Assembly (NCBI RefSeq): GCF_003990335.1
Contig: NZ_CP034683.1
Location: 4,323,501 to 4,387,500 of the forward strand
From: Rheinheimera mangrovi
GTDB taxonomy: Bacteria; Pseudomonadota; Gammaproteobacteria; Enterobacterales; Alteromonadaceae
Length of the DNA: 64,000 nucleotides
Direction of reading: 5' to 3'
A program made the translations under genes and the position numbers. Below, in pieces: positions 46,257 to 54,318 of this stretch. The notes below the pieces were generated by a model. It did no database searches. It was given only the letters and a program-made list of their open reading frames with translations, and was not told where the DNA came from. The first letter of the stretch is position 1. Every line of letters begins with the position of its first letter.

Positions 46257-46274
46257 TGTAAGATATAACTTACG
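46257..46274. promoter_or_regulatory. UvrY/GacA-type binding box 2
   Basis: TGTAAG-ATATAA-CTTACG matches the Pseudomonas GacA box TGTAAG-N6-CTTACA at 11 of 12 fixed positions. Its centre is 22 bp from that of box 1, about two helical turns, so both lie on the same DNA face. Confidence 0.7.
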
Positions 46275-46369
46275 CAACCCAAAAACTACAAAACAACAAC
46301 CCAAGCAATTGATTTATAAAGACATTACAAAAAAGTTCAGTTTTTTTGTGTTTTTTTTATACCGTTGTA

Positions 46370-46397
46370 TTGCCATTCTGAAAAATCGGAGTAGATT
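46370..46397 (+). promoter_or_regulatory. Candidate promoter of the Csr-type RNA
   Basis: -35 TTGCCA (46370-46375), 16-bp spacer, -10 TAGATT (46392-46397), predicting a start near 46404. The two UvrY-type boxes would be centred at about -160 and -138, a distance typical for Gac/UvrY-controlled RNA genes. Confidence 0.5.
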
Positions 46398-46403
46398 TAA
46401 GTC

Positions 46404-46697
46404 CGTTACATTTAGTAACCATTAAAAAACACGGAAGCTGGCACGGAAAGCAGCAGTGCATCAGTACATTTTTTGCAGCATCAAGATGATGACAATGTGT
46501 ATTTTACACAGCGCACGGAAGGACCATTAAGTATCAGGACGATCGCGAATAATTATTTTCATAGGGAATTTGCGTAAAAATATAGGGAATTTGTGCAGAC
46601 AGGGTGTTGAACTCCCGTCAGGATGACTTAAAGCAGATTATGTGTCGCGCTAGACACCTTATATAGAGGGCGGTAACATCTTACACCGCCCTTTTTA
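46404..46697 (+). ncRNA. Csr/Rsm-type regulatory small RNA (CsrB-like), CsrA antagonist
   Basis: About 290 nt with eight GGA motifs (46433, 46445, 46517, 46521, 46537, 46565, 46586, 46621). CACGGAAG occurs twice (46430, 46514), matching the CANGGANG CsrA-site consensus. Several GGAs lie in loops: GTCA-GGA-TGAC at 46617-46627 and ATC-aggac-GAT at 46533-46543. The RNA ends with GGGCGGT / ACCGCCC (46668-46674, 46685-46691) and TTTTT. With the two UvrY/GacA boxes upstream, this fits a BarA/UvrY-activated RNA that sequesters CsrA. There is no reading frame with a ribosome site. Exact ends are predicted. Confidence 0.72.
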
Positions 46698-46700
46698 TTT

Positions 46701-47357
46701 ATGCTCACCATGAATTCAGTTTGCCCTTTGTGTCAGCATTCACAAACCCAGCCTTTTTGCAGCGATAAAAGACGTGCATACTTTCAATGCCAGCAGTGTT
46801 TTTTAGTCTTTGCGGACCGTAACACCTTGTTGACTGCAGAGCAGGAAAAGGCCCAATACGATTTACATCAAAATCAATTGGACGACCCTGGCTACCGCAA
46901 ATTCTTATCTCGCTTATCTGTGCCTCTGCTGAGCAGCCTCACGCCTGAACAAAACACCGGACTGGATTTCGGTTGTGGCCCCGGGCCCTTATTAGCGCAA
47001 ATGCTCAGCGAAGCAGGTAAAAAGATGCAAGTCTGGGATCCTTTTTATGCGCCGGAGCCAAAAGCTCTGCAGCAAAAGTATCATTTTGTCAGTTGCACTG
47101 AAGCCATAGAACATTTCATTAATCCGGCGAAAGAATGGAGTTTATGGCTGGATTTACTGTTGCCAGAAGCTGTGCTGGCATTGATGACCAAACGCTACAC
47201 AGACCAAAGCAGTTTCACCAACTGGCACTATAAAAACGACCCCACCCATATCAGTTTTTTCCATCAGGACACTTTTGAATTTTTGGCGAAACGGGATAAT
47301 TTCACAGTGAATTTTCCGGCCGATGACGTAGTTCTATTTAAAAAACGAAATACCTAG
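46701..47357 (+). CDS. Class I SAM-dependent methyltransferase with N-terminal zinc ribbon
   Basis: 218 aa. The N-terminus has two Cys pairs (CPLC, CQQC) that form a zinc knuckle. A Rossmann methyltransferase follows with SAM motif LDFGCGPGPLLAQML (near residue 91) and a conserved CTEAIEHF. It resembles the methyltransferase_22/'class I SAM-dependent' family; the substrate is unknown. The frame starts at ATG 46701, 4 nt after the terminator T-run of the Csr-type RNA, with no visible ribosome site at this or the next ATG (46710). Expression may depend on read-through or a leaderless transcript. Confidence 0.8.
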   Translation: MLTMNSVCPLCQHSQTQPFCSDKRRAYFQCQQCFLVFADRNTLLTAEQEKAQYDLHQNQLDDPGYRKFLSRLSVPLLSSLTPEQNTGLDFGCGPGPLLAQMLSEAGKKMQVWDPFYAPEPKALQQKYHFVSCTEAIEHFINPAKEWSLWLDLLLPEAVLALMTKRYTDQSSFTNWHYKNDPTHISFFHQDTFEFLAKRDNFTVNFPADDVVLFKKRNT

Positions 47358-47410
47358 GTTTTCTAAGATAAACTGGTTAAAATACGCGCCCTTTTTCGTA
47401 GGTAACAGAT

Positions 47411-47965
47411 ATGACCCGGATTAAAAAAACTCGCACCTCAGGCCCACTTGGAACCAGGCACAGACCGGCTGAAGAAGCCCGTCAGGATCGCACGCGCGCA
47501 CCTGAAACCAAAAAGAAAGGTGCAGGCTTAAAATCCGGTAGTCGCCATTCTCCGTCCGCTGAAGATAAACAAAAACAGTCAGCCAAAAGTCCAAAAGATC
47601 CACGTCATGGCAGTAAAAAGCCTATAGCGCTGGTGGTCACTGAAGCAGAACAAAAGCTGATGGCACAACCTAAGCAGTTCAAGCCAGTGGTGCAACTGAG
47701 CAAAGCCAAAGAGCCGGAAATGCCAGCTGAACAGGAATTAGCGCTACTCGAAAACGATGAGAAGTTGCTGGAATTGCTGGACCTGGTCGATAAAGGCGAA
47801 ATCCTGACAGGTAAAGACGCGAAGTACTTTAATGCCAAAACGGCACGTCATGCGGAGCTTGTTGCCCTGTTAGGTTTAGATCAGGAAAACGAAGCAGAGG
47901 AAGACGAAGATCCGTTAGCCAAATTAGAGCGTACAGATTGGCGTAAAGAATTTTTAGGCGAATAG
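47411..47965 (+). CDS. yihI: Der GTPase-activating protein YihI
   Basis: 184 aa. A long basic, disordered N-terminus (TRIKKTRTSGPLGTRHRPAE) is followed by a helical acidic C-terminal half (LALLENDEKLLELLDLVDKG), the arrangement of YihI. It stimulates GTP hydrolysis by Der (EngA) and so modulates 50S ribosome assembly. It is close to engB, another ribosome-assembly GTPase gene, and 10 nt upstream of the DUF2489 gene with which it forms an operon. Confidence 0.92.
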   Translation: MTRIKKTRTSGPLGTRHRPAEEARQDRTRAPETKKKGAGLKSGSRHSPSAEDKQKQSAKSPKDPRHGSKKPIALVVTEAEQKLMAQPKQFKPVVQLSKAKEPEMPAEQELALLENDEKLLELLDLVDKGEILTGKDAKYFNAKTARHAELVALLGLDQENEAEEDEDPLAKLERTDWRKEFLGE

Positions 47966-47975
47966 GGGATAAAGT

Positions 47976-48428
47976 TTGACCTTTAACTGGATACTGGCCA
48001 CCTTAGCTGCCGTTTTGATTATTGCTGGCCTGAGTTTTTACCTGGGTCGTTTGTTGTGGCTAATTCAGCAACAGAAGTTAAAGCAGCAACAGGTCGTTGA
48101 GGCAAAAAATGCTGACCTGACGCAAAGCATAGTGCTAATAGCCAAAGCCATGCGTGAAGAACAGTGTGAGTTGTCTGAAGGCGCATTGCGAATTTGGGTG
48201 CTGCTGGACCATCTTCAGCTACCCAATAAACCTAATGCAATGCAGACCTATCCAAGCTTATTTAAAATGTATGACGTAGTCAAAGACATGCCGACCCACC
48301 AGGCGCGTAAAGAGCGTGATAAAAAGGAGATCCGGCATCTGGATCACCTGCGTGAACAAGCTGAAATTGATTTTAAGACTGAGATTTTGGCCGACGTCGA
48401 AAAACTACTGGCGTTTTTCCAGAAGTAA
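47976..48428 (+). CDS. DUF2489 membrane-anchored protein
   Basis: 150 aa from TTG 47976, preceded by AGGGGA at 6-8 nt. One N-terminal membrane helix (ILATLAAVLIIAGLSFYLG) is followed by a cytoplasmic helical domain (CELSEGALRIWVLLDHLQLP) matching the DUF2489 family usually found just after yihI in Vibrio and Shewanella. Function is unknown. It starts 10 nt behind yihI and is followed by a strong terminator. Confidence 0.82.
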   Translation: MTFNWILATLAAVLIIAGLSFYLGRLLWLIQQQKLKQQQVVEAKNADLTQSIVLIAKAMREEQCELSEGALRIWVLLDHLQLPNKPNAMQTYPSLFKMYDVVKDMPTHQARKERDKKEIRHLDHLREQAEIDFKTEILADVEKLLAFFQK

Positions 48429-48432
48429 AAAA

Positions 48433-48465
48433 CAAAGGCAGCTCAGGCTGCCTTTGTAGTTTTTG
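48433..48465. terminator. Terminator after the DUF2489 gene
   Basis: Perfect 10-bp stem CAAAGGCAGC / GCTGCCTTTG (48433-48442, 48447-48456) with loop TCAG, then TAGTTTTTG. It lies between convergent genes. Confidence 0.85.
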
Positions 48466-48472
48466 CCCACAG

Positions 48473-49753
48473 TTATTGCTTGTAGACAACCCCGGCTTTC
48501 ATCACAAAACTAACCTTGCCCATCAACTGGATATCCTGCAGTGGATCCCCTGGTACTGCCACTAAATCGGCAATCTTACCTGCAGTCACTGAACCCAACT
48601 CCTGATCCATTTTCAGCAGCCGTGCTGAAGCAATAGTGGCTGATTGGATAGCTGCCATAGCTGGCATGCCGGCTTCGGTCATAAAGACAAATTCGCGCCA
48701 GTTATCGCCATGGGCTCCAACGCCAGAGTCTGTACCAAAAGCAATTTTTACCCCCTCTTTGTAGGCATCAGCAAAAGTTTTCTGAATTTTAGGGCCTATA
48801 GCCAGAGCCTTAGGACGAACCAGCTCAGGGAAAAAACCAGGCATAGCAGCTTTTTCTGCAGCCCACTTGCCGGCACTGATGGTTGGCACATAATAAGTGC
48901 CATGTTTTTTCATCAGCTTCATCGTGGCTTTATCCATTAAAGTGCCATGTTCTATCGAATCCACACCCGCCTCAATAGCTCTATCCATGCCTTCTTTACC
49001 GTGGGCATGCACGGCGACCGTCATGCCATAGTCTTTGGCTGTCTCTACAATAGCTTTCAGCTCTTCGCTGTTAAATTGAGGATTAGAACCACTTTTTGCC
49101 ACACTCAGCACACCACCAGTAGCGGTGATTTTTATCAGATCTGCCCCTTCTTTATAACGTTGTCGTACAGCTTTACGGGCTTCTTCAGGACCATTGATTA
49201 CACCATCTTTTGGACCAGGGTCCCCCATCAGCGCATAAGCAACACCGTTGCTTGGGTCGGCATGACCCCCAGTAGTGGCAATAGATTTACCCGCCGTATA
49301 AATACGGGGGCCTTTGACATAACCTGCTGTAATGGCTTTACGCAGCGCTGTGCTAGTGTGGTGAATATCACCCAGTTCACGTACTGTGGTAAAGCCTGCC
49401 ATCAGTGTTTTTTCTGCAAAGGTAGCCCCGCGTAGAGCTACATCTGCTTCATTCAGGAAAAAGTCTTCAGTATAAGTACCAGGGCTCATTTGAGTGGAGA
49501 AATGGGTGTGCATATCCATCAAGCCAGGCATTAGTGTATGGTTTTTTAAATCAATAACCTGGTCGCCGTCAGCTGGGGTTTTATAACCAGATTCGACAGC
49601 AATAATTTTGTCGTTTTCGACAACAACAGTATGTTGTGTTAACACTTTGTCGCTGTCAGCGGTAATCAGTTTTCCGGCATGAATTAAAGTCGCACTCTGA
49701 GCTGTTCCAGTTACAAGCAAAGCGCTGGCGATAAGGGTGAGTTGCAGTTTCAT
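48473..49753 (-). CDS. Exported metal-dependent amidohydrolase (paralogue of 33724-35001)
   Basis: 426 aa from ATG 49753, preceded by CAGGAG; the frame is open to 49822, but the signal peptide [19 protein letters not shown] begins here. Amidohydrolase motifs are [13 protein letters not shown] (HxH), [14 protein letters not shown] (lysine ligand), [28 protein letters not shown] and [12 protein letters not shown]. It belongs to the same subgroup as the 33724 gene, probably hydrolysing Xaa-Pro or acyl-amino acid substrates in the periplasm. It is monocistronic. Confidence 0.87.
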   Translation of the reverse strand: MKLQLTLIASALLVTGTAQSATLIHAGKLITADSDKVLTQHTVVVENDKIIAVESGYKTPADGDQVIDLKNHTLMPGLMDMHTHFSTQMSPGTYTEDFFLNEADVALRGATFAEKTLMAGFTTVRELGDIHHTSTALRKAITAGYVKGPRIYTAGKSIATTGGHADPSNGVAYALMGDPGPKDGVINGPEEARKAVRQRYKEGADLIKITATGGVLSVAKSGSNPQFNSEELKAIVETAKDYGMTVAVHAHGKEGMDRAIEAGVDSIEHGTLMDKATMKLMKKHGTYYVPTISAGKWAAEKAAMPGFFPELVRPKALAIGPKIQKTFADAYKEGVKIAFGTDSGVGAHGDNWREFVFMTEAGMPAMAAIQSATIASARLLKMDQELGSVTAGKIADLVAVPGDPLQDIQLMGKVSFVMKAGVVYKQ

Positions 49754-49879
49754 TATTTCTCCTGTTGGATGAACACAGCTTTTTCCAGCTGCTTTGCATC
49801 GACTATGAAACATGAATGACAAAGCAGCAAGCGAAGAAAAAATGAATGCGATACAGAGCCTTGGATCCGGGATTAATGG

Positions 49880-50422
49880 TTAATCCAGCATGCCAAGCGT
49901 AAAACTTATGCCAGCAGAATTAATTTGCAGAGTATTTTTCCCAGCCACTTGAACAGGTAATGCTAAATCAACCAGCTGATAATACGCCGATCTGTTGAAT
50001 TTAGCCGTTAAACCACGCCACAACTGCAGATAAGGAAGTAACTGACCATCGGGTTGAGCTTGCAAAAACAGCGGATATTCAGCATCAATTAATACCTGCT
50101 CACCTAAATTGGTGGTCGCAATAACAACTGAGCCAGCCTGATTTGATTGTTGTTCTATAGCCACAACAACAAAGGCAGCGTCTTCAACTTGAATACGGAC
50201 TTTTTCGACCGGAGTCAGTAGAAAATACTCCTGTTGCTGTCGGGTCAGTACCGAAGCAAAAAGTTGAACCAGCTGTGGCCGCTGGATTTTTGAATCCAAA
50301 TAATGCCAATCACCATGCCGATCGATGCGAATAGGGATATCACCGCAAAAAGCTGGATCCCAAAGTTCAATAGGGGCTAAATGAGGCTGCTGTAATGACA
50401 GTTGTAGTTGTTTTAAATCCAT
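49880..50422 (-). CDS. DUF1285 domain protein
   Basis: 180 aa from ATG 50422. The family blocks are ELWDPAFCGDIPIRIDRHGD, PQLVQLFASVLTR, and YFLLTPVEKVRIQVEDAAF. DUF1285 proteins are small cytosolic two-domain proteins of unknown role, widespread in Gamma- and Alphaproteobacteria. The frame is open to 50464; no clear ribosome site favours either start, but conserved sequence begins after 50422. It lies downstream, on the same strand, of the tRNA-His repeat array. Confidence 0.82.
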   Translation of the reverse strand: MDLKQLQLSLQQPHLAPIELWDPAFCGDIPIRIDRHGDWHYLDSKIQRPQLVQLFASVLTRQQQEYFLLTPVEKVRIQVEDAAFVVVAIEQQSNQAGSVVIATTNLGEQVLIDAEYPLFLQAQPDGQLLPYLQLWRGLTAKFNRSAYYQLVDLALPVQVAGKNTLQINSAGISFTLGMLD

Positions 50423-50480
50423 GATGGCGCAACGAATAAGCAAGAGACTTGCAGAGCATAACAACAGAAGGCTGTTAGGG

Positions 50481-50692
50481 GAAATTGGGATGACTTACAA
50501 AGCTCGAACCCGGCGTTGGGTTTTTGTAATACAGAAATTGGGGTGACTTACGAAGCTCGAACCCGGCGTTGGGTTTTTGTAATACAGAAATTGGGGTGAC
50601 TTACGAAGCTCGAACCCGGCGTTGGGTTTTTGTAATAAAGAAATTGGGGTGACTTACGAAGCTCGAACCCGGCGTTGGGTTTTTGTAATAAA
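50481..50692 (-). repeat. Four-copy 53-bp tandem array derived from the tRNA-His 3' end
   Basis: Units lie at 50481-50533, 50534-50586, 50587-50639 and 50640-50692. Units 2-4 are almost identical; unit 1 has a few changes. Each contains TGGGGTGACT and GCTCGAACCC, the acceptor-CCA and T-arm segments of the adjacent tRNA-His (read from the plus strand), with six altered bases between. Each also holds AACCC-GGCGTT-GGGTT plus T5, a small terminator-like hairpin on the plus strand. The array directly follows the tRNA in its transcription direction. Confidence 0.9.
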
Positions 50693-50697
50693 GAAAT

Positions 50698-50774
50698 TGG
50701 GGTGACTGATGGGGCTCGAACCCACGACAACCGGAATCACAATCCGGGACTCTACCAACTGAGCTACAGTCACC
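50698..50774 (-). tRNA. hisT: tRNA-His (GTG)
   Basis: 77 nt with encoded CCA. The 5' part GGTGACTGTAGCTCAGTTGG, anticodon loop TTGTGAT (anticodon GTG), T-arm GGGTTCGAGCC and acceptor end TCACCCCA all closely resemble E. coli tRNA-His, including the extra 5' G that pairs opposite the discriminator C. The gene stands alone with the tandem array immediately downstream. Confidence 0.96.
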
Positions 50775-50941
50775 ACAAGCGGCGCGGATTCTAGCGAAAT
50801 TCTGCGATGAAGCAAAGTTATTTTTTACAAATCTAAGCCAGAAGCCGCGTTTGGCTTGGGTCAGAGCACTGGTTATGCTAGGGTATGGCCGTCAGATTAC
50901 CTGGCACTCATCAGACCAGCGACTTGAACATGGAGAAAAAT

Positions 50942-51760
50942 ATGCAGCAATTCCTCGATTTTTTAGAAAAAAATCAGCAATTGATTTTAAGTTATAGCGT
51001 CAAGGTACTGGTCGCTTTAGTCATTTTATATTTGGGTCGCTGGTTGTCGAAAAGTCTGACCCGCATGCTGGAGAAAGGCTTAATCCACCGCAAAGTGGAC
51101 AGAGCCGTAGTGTCTTTTTTAAGTGGCATTATTCAGGCGGCCATTATGGTAGCGACTATTCTGATAGCCTTGTCACAAGTGGGTATTCAGACGGCTTCCT
51201 TTATCGCTATTTTAGGTGCTGCCGGTTTAGCTATAGCATTGGCTTTACAAGGTTCTTTATCCAACTTCGCATCCGGCGTACTGATTATTTTATTCCGTCC
51301 TTTCCGGGCAGGTGACTTTGTTGATGCAGCCGGAGTTTCAGGCGTTGTGGAAAAAATTGAGATATTCCAAACGGTAATGAAAAGCCCGGATAACAAACGA
51401 ATTATTGTACCGAACTCGCAAATTACCGGCTCAGCCATTATCAATTATTCTGCTGAAAAAACCCGCAGAGTGGATTTAACAGTAGGCATCAGTTACGACT
51501 CCGATTTGAAAAAAGCCAAACAATTGTTGGAACAAATACTCAAGGCAGACAGTCGTATTCTGGCCGAACCCGCACCAACTATAGCTGTAGGCGCTTTAGC
51601 CGACAGCTCAGTCAATATTTTAATACGTCCATGGGTAAATGCGGCCGATTACTGGCCTGTGTACTGGGACTCTCTGGAAAAAATCAAACTGACCTTTGAT
51701 GAACATCAGATTGTGATTCCCTTTCCACAAATGGACCTGCATTTAAAAAAGGAAAAGTAA
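50942..51760 (+). CDS. mscS: Small-conductance mechanosensitive channel MscS
   Basis: 272 aa from ATG 50942, with GGAG 6 nt upstream; earlier in-frame starts (50885, 50930) lack this. Three membrane helices are followed by the pore helix region GAAGLAIALALQGSLSNFAS, RPFRAGDFVD, and the cytoplasmic cage with IIVPNSQITGSAIINYS. Length is close to E. coli MscS (286 aa). It opens on membrane tension to release solutes during hypo-osmotic shock. The DUF481 gene starts 4 nt after its stop, so the two are co-transcribed. Confidence 0.93.
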   Translation: MQQFLDFLEKNQQLILSYSVKVLVALVILYLGRWLSKSLTRMLEKGLIHRKVDRAVVSFLSGIIQAAIMVATILIALSQVGIQTASFIAILGAAGLAIALALQGSLSNFASGVLIILFRPFRAGDFVDAAGVSGVVEKIEIFQTVMKSPDNKRIIVPNSQITGSAIINYSAEKTRRVDLTVGISYDSDLKKAKQLLEQILKADSRILAEPAPTIAVGALADSSVNILIRPWVNAADYWPVYWDSLEKIKLTFDEHQIVIPFPQMDLHLKKEK

Positions 51761-51763
51761 GGT

Positions 51764-52534
51764 ATGAAAAAAACTCTCTGCTCTCTGTCAGCTATGGGCA
51801 GTCTGTTGGTTTTAAGCGGCCTTTTGACAGTACAGGCCGAAGAAAGCTCATCCAATGAGACCAAACTAGGCTGGAGCACTTCTGCCGAATTGGGCGCTAT
51901 CACCACCTCAGGTAACACTAAGGGTACGTCCATTACTGGTAAAATTGACTCTAAACAAGAGCTAGAACAGTGGTCAAACGACTACACCTTCAGTGCTTTT
52001 TTTAAACGCGACGAAACAGAAGCCGATGATGGCCAAACCATAGTAGAAACCTCAGCCGAGAAATATGCCGCCTCGGCCAAAGGTGGTTACAAACTGAATA
52101 AAGACACTGCCCGCTTGTTTGTTTATGGCTCTCATGTCGATGACCGATTTGGTGCCTACACCGAATACACTACGCTAGCCATAGGTTATGGTGATGAGCT
52201 GTTTAAAACAGATACGATGTCGCTGGAAGGTGAAGTAGGTCCGGGTTATTACAGAGGTAAAACGGATCTGGAAGAAACGGAAAATGGCATGATAGTACGT
52301 GGTGCTGCCACGTATCGCTGGCAGATCAGTGAGTCAGCGCGTTTTAAACAAACGGTCAGCCTGGAGTACGGTGAAGACAACAGACGCTCTATAGCCGAAT
52401 CATCACTAACCGCTAAAATTAACGGCCGGATGCAAATGAAAGCTGCTTTTTTAGTGCAAAACGACTCGAAAGTACCAGTAGGCAAAAAGAAAACTGATAC
52501 ACAAACCTCGTTAACTTTTGTCTATTCTTTCTAA
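51764..52534 (+). CDS. DUF481 outer-membrane protein (YdiY-like)
   Basis: 256 aa. A signal peptide (about 1-25) is followed by a beta-barrel with alternating polar/hydrophobic strands, WSTSAELGAITTSGNTKGTS near the mature N-terminus and a C-terminal FVYSF ending in Phe, as outer-membrane barrels do. This fits the DUF481 family ('salt-induced outer membrane protein'). Coupling to mscS (4-nt gap) suggests an osmotic-stress role, but this is inferred. A hairpin AGGGCG / CGCCCT at 52551-52571 lacks a T-run. Confidence 0.82.
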   Translation: MKKTLCSLSAMGSLLVLSGLLTVQAEESSSNETKLGWSTSAELGAITTSGNTKGTSITGKIDSKQELEQWSNDYTFSAFFKRDETEADDGQTIVETSAEKYAASAKGGYKLNKDTARLFVYGSHVDDRFGAYTEYTTLAIGYGDELFKTDTMSLEGEVGPGYYRGKTDLEETENGMIVRGAATYRWQISESARFKQTVSLEYGEDNRRSIAESSLTAKINGRMQMKAAFLVQNDSKVPVGKKKTDTQTSLTFVYSF

Positions 52535-52613
52535 TAAATCTATCTTTACAAGGGCGTTTTATCGGCGCCCTCTATCTCAACAAAGCTACAGCTTCAGGTA
52601 GGACGGGTGCTGC

Positions 52614-53210
52614 TTACAACCAGCCTTTTTGTCGGGCTATTCTGGCGGCATCAACCCGGTTTGCTGCATTCAGTTTACTAATAGCTTCCGATAAATAATT
52701 CCGTGCCGTGCCCTCAGCAATAAAAAGCGCTGTCGCAATTTCAGCTGTGCTTTTGCCTTCAGAGGCTAATCGCAAAGCCCGGCGTTCCTTGTCACTTAAA
52801 GGGTCGTGCTGACCCAAAGCCGATAAAGCCAGCTCAGCATCTATCACACGTTTTCCAGCCATCACCTGATAAATAGCCTGCACCAGCTGCTCTGAAGGCG
52901 CGTCTTTCAGTAAAAAACCCTGCACCCCAGCAGCAATAGCGCGCTGAATATACCCAGAGCGACCAAAGGTGGTGATCACTATCACTTTGATTTTGCTTTG
53001 TTGCTGCTGCAAATAAAGCGCTAATTCCAGACCGCTGCGACCCGGCATTTCAATATCAGTCAGTAGCAGATCAAAGTCCTGTTGTTTCAGCAGTGTCAAC
53101 GCCTGATCACCATCGGCCGCCTGAGAGATCTGAAACTCTGCATTCAGGCCCAATAAGGCCGCTAAAGCGCCCCGCACCATAGCTTGATCTTCCGCCAGTA
53201 AAATACGCAT
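52614..53210 (-). CDS. NarL/DesR-type response regulator
   Basis: 198 aa. A receiver domain (RILLAEDQAMVRGAL, phospho-acceptor Asp in LLLTDIEMPGRSGL near residue 54, Lys in FLLKDAP) is followed by a LuxR-type helix-turn-helix (LRLASEGKSTAEIATALFIA, GTARNYLSEAISKL). It is paired with the kinase gene that ends one base into its start (stop/ATG overlap at 53210). DesR-like regulators control membrane-lipid or envelope genes, but the target here cannot be deduced. Confidence 0.9.
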   Translation of the reverse strand: MRILLAEDQAMVRGALAALLGLNAEFQISQAADGDQALTLLKQQDFDLLLTDIEMPGRSGLELALYLQQQQSKIKVIVITTFGRSGYIQRAIAAGVQGFLLKDAPSEQLVQAIYQVMAGKRVIDAELALSALGQHDPLSDKERRALRLASEGKSTAEIATALFIAEGTARNYLSEAISKLNAANRVDAARIARQKGWL

Positions 53211-54265
53211 CAGGCCTCCTTTGGCAAAGTAAAACTAAAACGACTGGGCGACAATTGCCACTGCAGGCTGCTGTTTAGCGCTGCTAAACGCTCCTGAATA
53301 CCGGTTAAACCATTGCCTTGATGCAACTCAGCTACCTTGCCATTATCTGAGACCATCAGTTGATATCCTTGCTCATTTTCACTAAATCGGATCTGTACTT
53401 CGTCACCATTGCTATGTTTGAGAACATTGGTCACCAACTCAGTCAGGATCAGTACGACAGCCGTTTCTTCCCGGGCCGAAAGGTTCGGAACTTGCCCTTG
53501 TACATCCACACCAAATCCCGCCTCACGTAATTTGCTGGTTAAGATTTGTACCTCCCCTGCTAAACCTTTGTGTTTATATCCTGAAACCGTCTGACGCACC
53601 TGGCTTAAACTTTCGCGGGCAATAAACGCCAGCTCCTGCAATTGCTGGCTGGCTGCCTGATACTGCTGCTGTTGCAATAACTTATCGGCTAAATCGGCTT
53701 TGAGCACTATGCCGGATAAACTGTGGCCCATAATATCGTGCAAGTCCCGTGCAATTCGCTCCCGCTCCACTATAGTAGCCAGCTGCTTAATTTCTTCTGC
53801 ACTGCGCTGCTCTTTTAATAAGCTAGCGCGTCTGGCTCTATCGAGCACACCAAAAACACCTATTGCCAGCACTAAAGCAGAGCCATAGAGCAGAAAATAA
53901 GGCGCCCCTTTGACAAAAAAGTGATCTAGCAGCACCAGCACACAGATCAATGCAGTAACACCAGCTAAAAACTGGCGGAAATTATATGCAAAACCAATAA
54001 AAAAACTGACATAGGCAAACATGGAGATAGAGCCATAATTCATTGGAGTGATGGCACTTGCAATTAACGCCATCAGCAAGATAGGCCACAACATCTGTGA
54101 AGTATGACTGCAGTAAATCCAATAATAACAGCCAACAAAAGCCACTAAAGCCAGCGTCATCCAACAATATTGCGTCAGGTTGTAATCAATATAAAAAAAT
54201 GGCGCTATGTAAAACACCAGATTAATCAGATATACCCAGGATAAGCGTTTTTCCAGTTCTAACAT
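53210..54265 (-). CDS. DesK/LiaS-type sensor histidine kinase (HisKA_3)
   Basis: 351 aa. Five or six membrane segments (residues 12-145) are followed by a HisKA_3 dimerisation helix with ERIARDLHDIMGHSLSGIVL (phospho-His near residue 177) and an HATPase_c domain (ILTELVTNVLKHS, MVSDNGK, GNGLTGIQERL). The layout is that of DesK, which senses membrane thickness or fluidity. It is translated together with the downstream regulator gene. Confidence 0.9.
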   Translation of the reverse strand: MLELEKRLSWVYLINLVFYIAPFFYIDYNLTQYCWMTLALVAFVGCYYWIYCSHTSQMLWPILLMALIASAITPMNYGSISMFAYVSFFIGFAYNFRQFLAGVTALICVLVLLDHFFVKGAPYFLLYGSALVLAIGVFGVLDRARRASLLKEQRSAEEIKQLATIVERERIARDLHDIMGHSLSGIVLKADLADKLLQQQQYQAASQQLQELAFIARESLSQVRQTVSGYKHKGLAGEVQILTSKLREAGFGVDVQGQVPNLSAREETAVVLILTELVTNVLKHSNGDEVQIRFSENEQGYQLMVSDNGKVAELHQGNGLTGIQERLAALNSSLQWQLSPSRFSFTLPKEA

Positions 54266-54288
54266 CTCTTATTCCTTCAAAACCAACA

Positions 54289-54306
54289 GGGGCTCAAAAG
54301 AGCCCC
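54289..54306 (-). terminator. Hairpin between the TPR gene and the kinase gene
   Basis: Perfect GGGGCTC (54289-54295) / GAGCCCC (54300-54306) with loop AAAA. On the minus strand it comes 12 nt after the TPR gene's stop, followed by TGTTGGTTTT, so it is a moderate terminator or attenuator before the two-component genes. Confidence 0.6.
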
Positions 54307-54318
54307 AAGCCAGGATGA

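Noticed and set aside
46141..46700. Empty intergenic region or degraded gene after cytochrome c4
   Set aside because: The UvrY/GacA boxes, GGA motifs and terminal hairpin give a coherent sRNA gene, and no frame shows coding character.
50481..50692. Tandem array as a CRISPR
   Set aside because: The 53-bp units are contiguous with no unique spacers and derive from the neighbouring tRNA; no cas genes are present.
50548..50730. 60-aa open frame on the minus strand across the tandem array
   Set aside because: It reads through tRNA-derived repeats and the tRNA itself; the apparent protein repeats only mirror the DNA repeats.
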